DNA from: an uncultured Prevotellaceae bacterium
GTDB taxonomy: Bacteria; Bacteroidota; Bacteroidia; Bacteroidales; Bacteroidaceae
Length of the DNA: 43,652 nt
Assembly: GCA_945831805.1 (NCBI GenBank)
Contig: CAMADY010000013.1
Span: 1 to 43,652, forward strand
Direction: 5' to 3'
Numbering within the stretch: position 1 is the first letter of the stretch; every line of letters begins with the position of its first letter. Of this stretch, positions 24,097 through 31,900 are shown piece after piece. Under the pieces are notes generated by a model. The model worked only from the letters and a program-made list of their open reading frames with translations. It ran no database searches and was not told where the DNA came from. The translations under genes and the position numbers were made by a program.

Positions 24097-24686
24097 ACAG
24101 CATGAACCGCATGAGCACAAAGCTCTCCATCATACTCATCTCGGTGACATTGCTCGTGATGGTAGTTATCATAGGTATCTTCATACGCAAGGCAAGCCAG
24201 TCTTCACTGGTCCTCACCACGAGCGAGGGCATCGACGAGACACCGTCCGTCGTAAGCCAGATACGCGAGATTGGGCAGTGGGAGTTCCTCTCCATCTCCG
24301 ACGAAGAGATGCAGGACACCATCCGCAAGGGTATCTTCTCTGACGATGAGCTCATACGTATATATTATGGTACGCTACGCATAGGTATCGACTTCAGCCA
24401 GTGTACCGACGAATGGATACACCAAGAGGGCGACTCGCTGCGCATAGAGCTGCCGGAGGTAACGCTCCTCGACGAGAACTTCCTCGACGAAGCTCGTACC
24501 AAGTCGTTCATAGAGAAGGGAAAATGGACCAACGCTGACCGCCAACAGCTTGCCGTGCGTGCCAAGGAGGCAATGAAGAAGCGCTGCCTCTCCAAGGAGA
24601 ACCTGACTCTTGCACAGCAGAATGCACAGCGACAGGTGCAGGCCTTTGCCAATACTATCGCGAGAAGTTATAAGCGTAAAAAGTAA
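24072..24686 (+). CDS. DUF4230 membrane protein
   Basis: This 204-aa protein has one N-terminal membrane helix (about residues 17-38, LSIILISVTLLVMVVIIGIF). Its domain is parallel to the preceding protein: IREIGQWEFLSISDEE, GIDFSQC, LRIELPEVTLLDENFLDEARTKSF, and a helix rich in Q/A ending RSYKRKK. The two are likely diverged tandem duplicates, one lipid-anchored and one membrane-anchored. The ATG at 24072 lies inside the end of the previous gene, consistent with translational coupling. Confidence 0.72.
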   Translation: MDYGLKKLDSMNRMSTKLSIILISVTLLVMVVIIGIFIRKASQSSLVLTTSEGIDETPSVVSQIREIGQWEFLSISDEEMQDTIRKGIFSDDELIRIYYGTLRIGIDFSQCTDEWIHQEGDSLRIELPEVTLLDENFLDEARTKSFIEKGKWTNADRQQLAVRAKEAMKKRCLSKENLTLAQQNAQRQVQAFANTIARSYKRKK

Positions 24687-24701
24687 AAAACGCAGGAAAA
24701 A

Positions 24702-24734
24702 TTTGGTGGAATGATAGAAAAGTAGTAACTTTGC
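24702..24734 (+). promoter_or_regulatory. Promoter of the acyl-ligase gene
   Basis: TTTG 24702-24705 and TAACTTTG 24727-24734, spacer 21 bp. The predicted start is near 24741, giving a 93-nt leader that holds two direct repeats. Confidence 0.7.
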
Positions 24735-24762
24735 ACCCGATTATAAGAAAAATAGTTGTACT

Positions 24763-24815
24763 ATTGGAAATATTGGACAATAATAAATCGTGTTATTGGA
24801 AATATTGGACAATAG
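24763..24815. promoter_or_regulatory. Two 21-bp direct repeats in the acyl-ligase leader
   Basis: Exact copies beginning TATTGGAAATATTGGACAAT lie at 24763-24783 and 24795-24815, spaced 32 bp apart (about three helical turns). Each contains two ATTGGA half-sites and a TATTG/CAATA inverted pair. The regular spacing just after the promoter suggests a repressor binding cooperatively, perhaps responding to lipid state. This is inference. Confidence 0.55.
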
Positions 24816-24833
24816 AAAAAGTGCACAGAGATA

Positions 24834-27422
24834 ATGATAAAAGACTACAAGAAAACGGCTATCATTGCCGGAGAGAGAGAAGTCAGCTATGCTGAAATGT
24901 TAGAGAAAATCGTCGATTATGCCAAACGAATGGGCGTAAAGGCTGGCGAAAAAACAATCATCTTCAGTGAGAACCGCGAGGAGTGGGTGTATGCCTTCTT
25001 CTCTGTATGGTACAGCGGCGGCATCGCAGTACCCGCTGATGCTACGTCAACGGTGGAAGACCTGCGCTACATCATCAACGACTGCCGTCCAGAGTCCGTA
25101 TGGACCTCATCCTCAAGGCACGACATCGTAATGGAGGCAATGGAAGGAACAGGCGTAACGCCAAAGGTCCTCATCCTCGATAATCAGGCTATCAACGACA
25201 ATGTTGATGGCGGTATTTCTGCAAACCAAGCTATCAGTAGCAACATTGACGGCGGTGTTTCCGCCATCCTTTCCCCTTGGCAAGGCAAGACCAGCATGTC
25301 CGGCACGGAGACAGCCGTCATCATCTACACCTCCGGCACTACGGGTTCGCCGAAGGGCGTGATGCTCTCCTATGACAACCTCGCAGCAAACATGGCAGGT
25401 GTGAGCGAAGAAGTACCTATCCTCACAGACAAGCGACGTGTACTCGTGCTCCTTCCAGTACACCATATACTCCCTCTCATGGGAACAATCATCATTCCTA
25501 TCATCAAGGGCGGTGGCATTGCCATCTGTCCTACCATGACAGGACCGGATATCATGCAGACGCTCTGTCGCGGAAAGATAGGCGTCATGATTGGTGTGCC
25601 ACGTCTATGGCAGACGCTCTACACCGGAATAAAGAAGAAGATTGACGCAAGCTTCGTAACACGTACCTTATTTAATATATGCAAGGCTATCGACAGCCCG
25701 GCACTCTCACGCACCGTCTTCGCATCTATACGCAAGAAGATGGGCGGACACCTCGACTACTGCGTCAGCGGTGGTGCTGCACTCGACAAGGAAATCGGCG
25801 AGGGACTCCGCACACTCGGACTGGAGGTGCTGGAGGGTTACGGCATGACGGAGACGGCACCTATCATCTCTTTCACACGTCCGGGCGACATCATACCGGG
25901 CTGCGTGGGACTTCCTCTGCCTTCCGTAGAGTGTAAGATTATCGATCCTGCTACCGGAAACACTATTCTCCCTACCATGGGATCTGCCGTAGGAGGATTC
26001 GAGGGCGAGCTGTGCGCCAAGGGGCCTAACGTAATGCAGGGCTACTACAACCGTCCGGAAGAAACGGCTGCCGTTATAGACAATAACGGATTTGTCCACA
26101 CCGGAGACCTCGCACGCTTCGATGAGAAGGGACGCGTCATCATCACCGGACGTCTGAAGGAGATCATTGTCCTCTCAAACGGTAAGAACGTGCAGCCTAA
26201 CGAGATAGAGTTCAAGTTGGAGAAGTACGACAAGATGGTGAAGGAGGCTGCCGTAACACAGGACGGCGACATGCTCTGCGCCATCATCGTGCCACAGGAA
26301 CAGCTCGCACAGAGCCTCAGCGACGAGGAGATAGAGGAGAAGCTCAAGCGCGAAGTCGTGGAGCCTTACAACCTCACCGTCGAGAACTACAAGAAGATAA
26401 TGCGCATCAGAGTATATCGCGGTGACCTCCCACGCACCAAGCTCGACAAGCTCAAGCGCTTCCATCTCAAGGATATCCTTAAGAACAATGCTCCCACAGC
26501 GCAGAAGAAGGCCGATGCCAACGAACCGAAATTCAAGGAATACGTCATACTGAAGCAGTATATCGAGACAGAGAAGAAGCTCGACGTGCATGCTACGGAC
26601 CACATCGAAACAGACCTTGCATTCGATTCACTCGACAAGGTAGGACTGCAGGGCTTCATAGAGCAGACCTTCGGCACGAAGATTGATGCAGAGAGCATGG
26701 CATCGTTCAAGAACATTCAGGCGATGGCGGAATATATCTCAACGTCACACACAAGAATGGAGGTGGAGCACGTGGACTGGAACAAGGTTCTCAACCAGTC
26801 TTCCGAGACCCTCCGTCTCCCACATGCCGCATTCACATACGTCATGACAGTGAAGCTCTTCAAGGCATTCTTCAGACTTTACAACCGCCTCAGCATCAAG
26901 GGAACGGAGAACATCCCAACGAAGGGACCGTTCATCATGGCACCAAACCACCAGAGCTACATGGACGGACCACTCGTCATGGCAGGAGTACCTACAGACA
27001 TACTCAGAGACTGCTACTTCTACGTCACAGAGGAGCACGTCAACAACGGACTCCTCCGAACCCTTGCCAACAACCATAACATCATCCTCATGGAGCGTCG
27101 TAACCTCAAGAACTCCATCATGAAGATGGCACAGGTGCTGAAGCAGGGCAAGAACATCGTCATCTTCCCAGAAGGCTCACGCAGTCATACGGGCAAGACC
27201 ATAGCCTTCAAGAAGACCTTCGCCATCCTTGCAAAAGAACTCGGCGTACCTGTTCTGCCGGTTCGCATCAGCGGTGCATACGACGCACTGCCACGCGGTC
27301 GCCACTACATCACTCCAAACAAGATTACCTTGGAGTATCTCCCTGTCGTAAACGCCGACAGCAGCAAGGAGTACACCGCCATTGCAGAAGAGATAAGAAG
27401 GATTATTGAAGCCCCCCTTTAA
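24834..27422 (+). CDS. Fused acyl-adenylating enzyme, acyl carrier domain and PlsC-type acyltransferase
   Basis: This 862-aa protein has three parts. Residues 1-550 form an AMP-forming acyl ligase (IIYTSGTTGSPKGVMLSYDN, EGYGMTETAPIISF, TGDLARFDEKGRVIITGRLKEIIVLSNGKN). Residues 560-645 form an acyl-carrier-like domain with pantetheine-site S599 (DLAFDSLDKVGL). Residues 670-862 form a lysophospholipid-acyltransferase domain with H706/D711 (NHQSYMD) and FPEGSRS from F778. The order suggests activation of a fatty acid, loading on the internal carrier and transfer to a lysolipid or other acceptor, as in Aas. Residues about 119-150 hold an imperfect tandem repeat (NQAINDNVDGGIS / NQAISSNIDGGVS) in a non-conserved loop. 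The stop codon lies within a palindromic element. Confidence 0.88.
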   Translation: MIKDYKKTAIIAGEREVSYAEMLEKIVDYAKRMGVKAGEKTIIFSENREEWVYAFFSVWYSGGIAVPADATSTVEDLRYIINDCRPESVWTSSSRHDIVMEAMEGTGVTPKVLILDNQAINDNVDGGISANQAISSNIDGGVSAILSPWQGKTSMSGTETAVIIYTSGTTGSPKGVMLSYDNLAANMAGVSEEVPILTDKRRVLVLLPVHHILPLMGTIIIPIIKGGGIAICPTMTGPDIMQTLCRGKIGVMIGVPRLWQTLYTGIKKKIDASFVTRTLFNICKAIDSPALSRTVFASIRKKMGGHLDYCVSGGAALDKEIGEGLRTLGLEVLEGYGMTETAPIISFTRPGDIIPGCVGLPLPSVECKIIDPATGNTILPTMGSAVGGFEGELCAKGPNVMQGYYNRPEETAAVIDNNGFVHTGDLARFDEKGRVIITGRLKEIIVLSNGKNVQPNEIEFKLEKYDKMVKEAAVTQDGDMLCAIIVPQEQLAQSLSDEEIEEKLKREVVEPYNLTVENYKKIMRIRVYRGDLPRTKLDKLKRFHLKDILKNNAPTAQKKADANEPKFKEYVILKQYIETEKKLDVHATDHIETDLAFDSLDKVGLQGFIEQTFGTKIDAESMASFKNIQAMAEYISTSHTRMEVEHVDWNKVLNQSSETLRLPHAAFTYVMTVKLFKAFFRLYNRLSIKGTENIPTKGPFIMAPNHQSYMDGPLVMAGVPTDILRDCYFYVTEEHVNNGLLRTLANNHNIILMERRNLKNSIMKMAQVLKQGKNIVIFPEGSRSHTGKTIAFKKTFAILAKELGVPVLPVRISGAYDALPRGRHYITPNKITLEYLPVVNADSSKEYTAIAEEIRRIIEAPL

Positions 27423-27444
27423 TTCCCCCGTGGGGGAAAACTCC
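27408..27444. repeat. GC-rich palindromic element, copy B (contains the acyl-ligase stop codon)
   Basis: GAAGCCCCCCTTTAATTCCC, then the stem TTCCCCC (27423-27429)/GGGGGAA (27432-27438), then AACTCC. The acyl-ligase stop TAA (27420-27422) lies in the element, so its last residues (EAPL) are encoded by it. It may also act as a terminator. Confidence 0.75.
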
Positions 27445-27466
27445 AATTACCTAATGAGTGATTCTC

Positions 27467-28144
27467 ATGGATTATAATAAACAACAAAAGCAGATGAAAG
27501 AAAGCCTCCCCTCGGGGAGGTTGGAGGGGGCTTCTCTCCCCTACGACAACGGCAGCACGTGGACGCACCTCACCGGTGCCGTCTTCGCACTGTCATGCAT
27601 CTGGATGGTGTGGCCAGCCGTAGAACGTGGATGGCAGATGGCATTCGGCGTCATCTTCTTCATCGTCGGAATGTTCCTCATGTTCCTCTCTAGCACCATC
27701 TACCACTGGCTGCGACCAGGCTTCGCGCGCAGCATACTCCGCAAGTGCGACCATATCAGCATCTACGTCATGATAGCCTGCTCATACACACCAATCTGCG
27801 TAGGCGTCATAGGCGGATGGATTGGCTGGCTCGTCTTCGGACTGCAGTGGGCTGCCGTCATCGGCGGAACGTTCTACAAGATCTTCGCCATGGGCAAATA
27901 TCCGAAGCTATCCCTCGCACTCTATCTCTTCATGGGTTGGAGCGTAGTGCTTATCATGCCGGAGGTATGGAGCAAGGTGTCACTCGCTCCCCTACTCTGC
28001 CTTTTCGCAGAAGGACTCTTCTACACTGCCGGCACATACTTCTTCGCCCACGACAGCCGTAAGTACTACCACCCCATCTGGCACGTCTTCGTACTCCTCG
28101 GAGCCATGGCACACTTCACCGCCGTACTACTTATAGTGATATAA
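27467..28144 (+). CDS. Haemolysin III family (PAQR/YqfA-like) membrane protein
   Basis: This 225-aa protein has seven hydrophobic helices. Family motifs are THLTGAVFAL at the first helix, SSTIYHW, KCDHISIYVMIACSYTP and the C-terminal HPIWHVFVLLGAMAHF, supplying the conserved His and Asp that bind zinc in PAQR proteins. The physiological role in bacteria is unclear. The extreme N-terminus (MDYNKQQKQMKESLPSGRLEGASLPYDN) is unusual: residues 12-23 are encoded by a palindromic element. A GTG at 27458 or an ATG at 27494 are alternative starts; the latter would still keep most of the element inside the gene. Confidence 0.83.
   Translation: MDYNKQQKQMKESLPSGRLEGASLPYDNGSTWTHLTGAVFALSCIWMVWPAVERGWQMAFGVIFFIVGMFLMFLSSTIYHWLRPGFARSILRKCDHISIYVMIACSYTPICVGVIGGWIGWLVFGLQWAAVIGGTFYKIFAMGKYPKLSLALYLFMGWSVVLIMPEVWSKVSLAPLLCLFAEGLFYTAGTYFFAHDSRKYYHPIWHVFVLLGAMAHFTAVLLIVI
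27501..27534. repeat. GC-rich palindromic element, copy C (inside the haemolysin-III gene)
   Basis: AAAGCCTCCCCTCGGGGAGG followed by TTGGAGGGGGCTTC; stem CCTCCCC/GGGGAGG. In reverse complement it matches the copies at 27408 and 35428. It encodes SLPSGRLEGAS in frame. Confidence 0.8.
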
Positions 28145-28173
28145 TGCAGAAATGTAATGCAGAAATATAATAC

Positions 28174-28221
28174 AAAAAGCGTAGTTATCCTTGCTGATTT
28201 ATAGGACAACTACGCTTTTTT
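28174..28221. terminator. Bidirectional terminator between the haemolysin-III gene and dnaA
   Basis: AAAAAGCGTAGTT pairs with AACTACGCTTTTT, with inner TCCT/AGGA pairs; A and T tracts flank both sides. It separates convergent genes and overlaps the dnaA stop codon (28210-28212). Confidence 0.9.
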
Positions 28222-29595
28222 ATTCTCCTTTACCTTTAGCGAACTTTCTATCTTCTCAACCGTTGCTACAAAGGCTTTGTCGGATTTGAGATGCAGTTCT
28301 ATCTGTTCAATGCTGTGTATCACTGTGCTGTGGTCACGCGAACCAATGAGCTTGCCGATACGCGTGGCAGGTATGTTGGTGTATTTCTTTGCGAGGAACA
28401 TGGTGAGCTGTCGCGGAACGACGAGTTCGCGCTTACGTGAACGACCCTTCACGGCATCCGGCGTCACCTCATAATGGCGGCATACACGGTCGAGGATGTC
28501 ATCGACGGTGAGCGGTGTGTCATCGGTCTTCACGGCACGCTTCACTACTCTCTCCACAAGCTTCATGTCGATGTTGCAGTTATAGACGACACTGTATGCC
28601 ATGAGTGAGTTGACCACTCCTTCAAGCTCACGGATGGAACCATCGGCAACAGATGCTATATACTGAATGACATCGAGTGGCACACGAAGGTCATCGCGTG
28701 CTATCTTTTTCTTCAGGATATCGACACAGAGCTGATAGTTAGGCTTCTCCATCTCCGCAAGGAGTCCGCATGAGAAGCGCGACACGAGACGCTTGTTCAT
28801 TCCTTCCAGCTCTACCGGCGTGCGGTCGCTGACGAGAATGATGCGGCGGTTGTTCTTGAAGAGATGGTTGAAGATATGGAAGAAGGTGTCCTGCGTGGAT
28901 GTTGCCGTCATCCACTCCTGCACATCATCGACGATAAGCATGTCAATGGTCTGGTAGAAGAGGATGAAGTCGTTGATACGGCCCTTCTTCATGGCGTTGG
29001 TGAACTGCACCTGGAAGACTCTTGCGCTGACGTAGAGTATGCGCTTCTGCGGATACAGCTCCTTGCAGCGGTTGCCTATTGCATTGACGAGGTGCGTCTT
29101 TCCGCATCCCGGAGGGCCATAGATGAACATCGGGTTGAACTGCGAACCGTTAGGATGCTCCGCAATGCGCTGGCCGATAGACATGGAGAGTTTGTTGCTG
29201 TCGCCCTCGATGAACGAGCGGAAGGTCTGTCGCGGGTTCAGCTGCGAGTCGAATGCAGAGGCAGCCGGAGCCTCTGCCTGAGTCTGTATGACACTCTCCA
29301 CGCGCACACCCTTGTCCTTCTTGTGGTCATCGTCAGCCTTTACCACGATGTCGTGCCACTGGAGGTTGATCTTGCCGAAGGTATTGAAGATGGCGGTCTT
29401 CAGCTGATGGAGGTATTTCTTCTCTATCGCCTCGCTGATATAAGGACTGGGAACCTGTAATACAAGTGTATTGCTGGCGACGACGAACGTCTCCAACATC
29501 ACATGAGAGAAGAGGCGCTCATAATCCGCAGCGTCAACATTCTCCTGAAAGTATTTCTGGCAGGAAGCCCAGAGAGCCTTTGTATCTTTTGTCAC
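28210..29595 (-). CDS. dnaA: Chromosomal replication initiator DnaA
   Basis: The 461-aa protein has N-terminal domain I (ALWASCQKYFQENVDAADYERLF), a linker, AAA+ domain III with Walker A GPPGCGKTHLVNAIG and Walker B MLIVDDVQEW, and domain IV with the DNA-binding signature GSRDHSTVIHSIEQI. All elements needed for ATP-dependent origin binding are present. The Walker B tail is VQEW rather than the usual IQFL. Upstream there is a minisatellite rather than a cluster of DnaA boxes, and genes on both sides point towards this locus, so an adjacent origin is not supported. Confidence 0.96.
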   Translation of the reverse strand: MTKDTKALWASCQKYFQENVDAADYERLFSHVMLETFVVASNTLVLQVPSPYISEAIEKKYLHQLKTAIFNTFGKINLQWHDIVVKADDDHKKDKGVRVESVIQTQAEAPAASAFDSQLNPRQTFRSFIEGDSNKLSMSIGQRIAEHPNGSQFNPMFIYGPPGCGKTHLVNAIGNRCKELYPQKRILYVSARVFQVQFTNAMKKGRINDFILFYQTIDMLIVDDVQEWMTATSTQDTFFHIFNHLFKNNRRIILVSDRTPVELEGMNKRLVSRFSCGLLAEMEKPNYQLCVDILKKKIARDDLRVPLDVIQYIASVADGSIRELEGVVNSLMAYSVVYNCNIDMKLVERVVKRAVKTDDTPLTVDDILDRVCRHYEVTPDAVKGRSRKRELVVPRQLTMFLAKKYTNIPATRIGKLIGSRDHSTVIHSIEQIELHLKSDKAFVATVEKIESSLKVKENKKA

Positions 29596-29610
29596 TTGAC
29601 CTTAAACCTT

Positions 29611-29743
29611 AAAAACCGTATAACCACAAAATCGCAAAAACCGCAAAAACCGCAAAAACCGCAAAAACCGCAAAAACCGCAAAACCGCAAAAACGGCAAA
29701 ACCGCAAAAACCGCAAAAACCGCAAAACCGCAAAACCGTACAA
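29611..29743. repeat. CCGCAAAA(A) minisatellite upstream of dnaA
   Basis: About 14 units of CCGCAAAAA or CCGCAAAA, with a few variants (CGGCAAAA, TCGCAAAA, CCACAAAA, CCGTA at the ends), fill the gap between the MlaD-like stop and the dnaA start. The unit equals that at 18084-18170. No promoter box is recognisable here, so dnaA may be read from upstream through the repeat. Confidence 0.9.
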
Positions 29744-29745
29744 CC

Positions 29746-30651
29746 CTACTTATCCTTCTTACCGAAGACAGAGAAATGCACATAGCGCTTAGGATGCGCC
29801 TTGAGGTCAATCATTAGCGAGTCAGCATTGCTGACGGTGCTGTTGAGGTTGTTGTAGAGAGCCTTGTCGTGCATGAGTAGTCCGAGCGACCCCTCCTTGC
29901 TGTTGAGAGCCTTCGTCATCTGCTCCACGTTGTCGAGGGTGCGGTTCACCTTGTTCATTGTCTCCGCAACATCAACCTGCGCAAGGTTCTGCGTCAGCGT
30001 CTCCGCATTCTGCATTGTGGCATTGGCGTGATGCATTATTGCCGGCATAAAGCCGTTGAGACCCATCATGAGGGTATTGAGCTGCCTTGTCGATGCATTG
30101 AGGTTCTCGGTTGTCTGCGCCGTATTCTTTATGACCTGTGCTAAAGCAGGGTCGGCAAGCAGCGTGTTGACAGACGTCAGTATGCTGTCAATCTTCGGTA
30201 CCATAGCCTCTATCGTAGGAAGCATCTGTGCCACCCTCGCCATCAGTTCCTGAGCATCCGTTCCCTTGATAGTATCGCCGGCCTCAACCCTTGCGCGAGG
30301 GTTATTGGCAAGGAGCAGGTTGAGCTTCACGTTACCCATCAAATCTGAAGAAATCTCTGCTGACGAACCGGCAGGGATGCGAAGGTCCGGAACGAGCGAG
30401 ACCTCCACAACGACAGGTCCCTCCTTGGAGTAGTCGTAGATGATGTTTGCGACGTTGCCTACCTTGTAGCCGTCGGCATAGACACCTGTTGACTTTGAGA
30501 GTCCCTTGACATTGTTGAAGGTTATATTGTATGTGACGCCCTTGTCAAACAGCGACATGCCCTTCAGGAAGTTCATTCCGAAGAACAGCGCCACGGCAGC
30601 CACGATAGCCACCAGTGCTATCTTCACCTCTTTAGAGAAAATCTTTTCCAT
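29746..30651 (-). CDS. MlaD/Mce family lipid-transport protein
   Basis: This 301-aa protein has one N-terminal membrane helix (about residues 8-26), an Mce domain (TYNITFNNVKGLSKSTGVYADGYKVGNV, VSLVPDLRIPAGSSAEISSDLMGNVKLNL) and a long helical part with regularly spaced Asn/Leu (residues 140-270), as in periplasmic MlaD-like proteins that ferry phospholipids between membranes. The partner ABC genes (MlaE/MlaF type) are not in the window. It starts 8 bp after the amidase gene ends, so they share an operon. Confidence 0.88.
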   Translation of the reverse strand: MEKIFSKEVKIALVAIVAAVALFFGMNFLKGMSLFDKGVTYNITFNNVKGLSKSTGVYADGYKVGNVANIIYDYSKEGPVVVEVSLVPDLRIPAGSSAEISSDLMGNVKLNLLLANNPRARVEAGDTIKGTDAQELMARVAQMLPTIEAMVPKIDSILTSVNTLLADPALAQVIKNTAQTTENLNASTRQLNTLMMGLNGFMPAIMHHANATMQNAETLTQNLAQVDVAETMNKVNRTLDNVEQMTKALNSKEGSLGLLMHDKALYNNLNSTVSNADSLMIDLKAHPKRYVHFSVFGKKDK

Positions 30652-30659
30652 AATCTTCC

Positions 30660-31835
30660 TTATCGTTTGTTATTCTTAAATACGCGGATAGCCTCGTTGA
30701 TGTTCATCTTCTCGCCATTCCTGAATGCTATGACGAAACAGTCAGGGAACTTCGCAACAAGCGTCTTCCTGAGGGTTAGTATCTCGTTATAGTTTGTAGA
30801 AGATCCGATGGTGTATTTCACCATACCGCCCTCCTGATAATATTCTGTTTCTCTCTCACCCTTGAAGCGTGCATCGCTGCTTTTGAGTTTCTTGTCAGCA
30901 ACGAAAATCTGCACCTTGAAGAGTGGTGCGTCAGTGTTCTCTTCTGCCTTTGCGGGCATGCTCTCCTCTGCCTTAACAGGCTTTGTCTCTTCCTCTTGTT
31001 TCTTTTTTGGAAAGACAGAAGGTATTACGGGTTCGGTCTTCTCCTGAGCCTTGTACGGCACGGTGAATCCGTCGTCATGCTTTGCCCTGTAATCTACGAA
31101 AGCCTGATAGATGCCTCGTGCAATGTTATCCACGGACGCTTCATCGTTGAGCAGCTGTTCGTCAGCCGGTGTCGATATGAATCCGAGTTCTATGAGGCAG
31201 CTTGGCATTGAGGTCTCTCGCAATACAAGGAATCCCGCCTGCTTGACACCCTTGTCTGGGCGACCTGCTGCGGAGCATACTTTACGCTGGACATACTTTG
31301 CCAGATCTACGGAGCGCTGCATGTTGTTATCCTGCATAAACTCGAAGATGATGTAGCTCTCAGCAGAGTTAGGGTCGAAGCCCTGATAGCGCTCACGATA
31401 GTCCTTCTCCACAAGGATAACGCTGTTCTCGCGCTTTGCTACGTCAAGGTTATCTCCAGCCCTGTGCATACCGAGGGTGTATGTCTCCAGGCCTCGTGCC
31501 GAACGGTTGTTCGGCAGTGCATTGGTGTGTATGCTTATAAAGAGGTCTGCCTTCGCCTTGTTTGCAATGTCCGCCCTGGTGTGCAACGGTACGAAGACGT
31601 CCGTCTTTCGAGTATAAACGACATTCACATCCGGACAGTTACGTTCTACGTAGCGTCCGAATGCGAGTGCCGTATTGAGGTTTATGTTCTTCTCCTTGGA
31701 GAAAGAGCCGACGGCACCAGCATCGTGGCCGCCGTGGCCTGCATCAATGACGAGTGTGAAGCGTCTGGCTGCCTCTACAGAGACAACCATGCTGATTACT
31801 AACAATATAGCTAAGAATATACGTCTATGATGCAT
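30660..31835 (-). CDS. N-acetylmuramoyl-L-alanine amidase (Amidase_3)
   Basis: It cleaves the amide between muramic acid and the stem peptide during septum splitting. The 391-aa protein has a signal peptide (HRRIFLAILLVISMVVSVEA), a zinc-dependent Amidase_3 domain with H34 (VIDAGHGGHDAG), E48 (SKEKNINLN) and H103 (ISIHTNA) as ligands, and the late ELGFIS glutamate. A Pro/Lys/Glu-rich linker leads to a C-terminal SPOR-like region (FKVQIFVADKK ... FVIAFRNGEKM). The ATG at 31835 is preferred over an upstream TTG because a consensus promoter occupies the codons before it. Confidence 0.93.
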   Translation of the reverse strand: MHHRRIFLAILLVISMVVSVEAARRFTLVIDAGHGGHDAGAVGSFSKEKNINLNTALAFGRYVERNCPDVNVVYTRKTDVFVPLHTRADIANKAKADLFISIHTNALPNNRSARGLETYTLGMHRAGDNLDVAKRENSVILVEKDYRERYQGFDPNSAESYIIFEFMQDNNMQRSVDLAKYVQRKVCSAAGRPDKGVKQAGFLVLRETSMPSCLIELGFISTPADEQLLNDEASVDNIARGIYQAFVDYRAKHDDGFTVPYKAQEKTEPVIPSVFPKKKQEEETKPVKAEESMPAKAEENTDAPLFKVQIFVADKKLKSSDARFKGERETEYYQEGGMVKYTIGSSTNYNEILTLRKTLVAKFPDCFVIAFRNGEKMNINEAIRVFKNNKR

Positions 31836-31858
31836 CCTTGAAAATCTTAATTTGTCTG

Positions 31859-31890
31859 CAAAGGTACAAAGATTTTTCCTAACAGACAAA
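31859..31890 (-). promoter_or_regulatory. Consensus promoter of the amidase gene
   Basis: Minus-strand TTTG at 31890-31887, 20-bp spacer, TACCTTTG at 31866-31859. It fixes the amidase start at 31835 with a short leader and begins only 11 bp after the transporter stop codon. Confidence 0.8.
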
Positions 31891-31900
31891 TAATTATTGA

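Noticed and set aside
29596..29745. The dnaA-upstream array as replication-origin iterons
   Set aside because: The same unit occurs next to gldH, it does not resemble DnaA boxes (TTATCCACA), and gene directions converge here.
31836..31889. TTG start for the amidase with an 18-residue extension
   Set aside because: A full consensus promoter (31859-31890) occupies this stretch, so it is untranslated.
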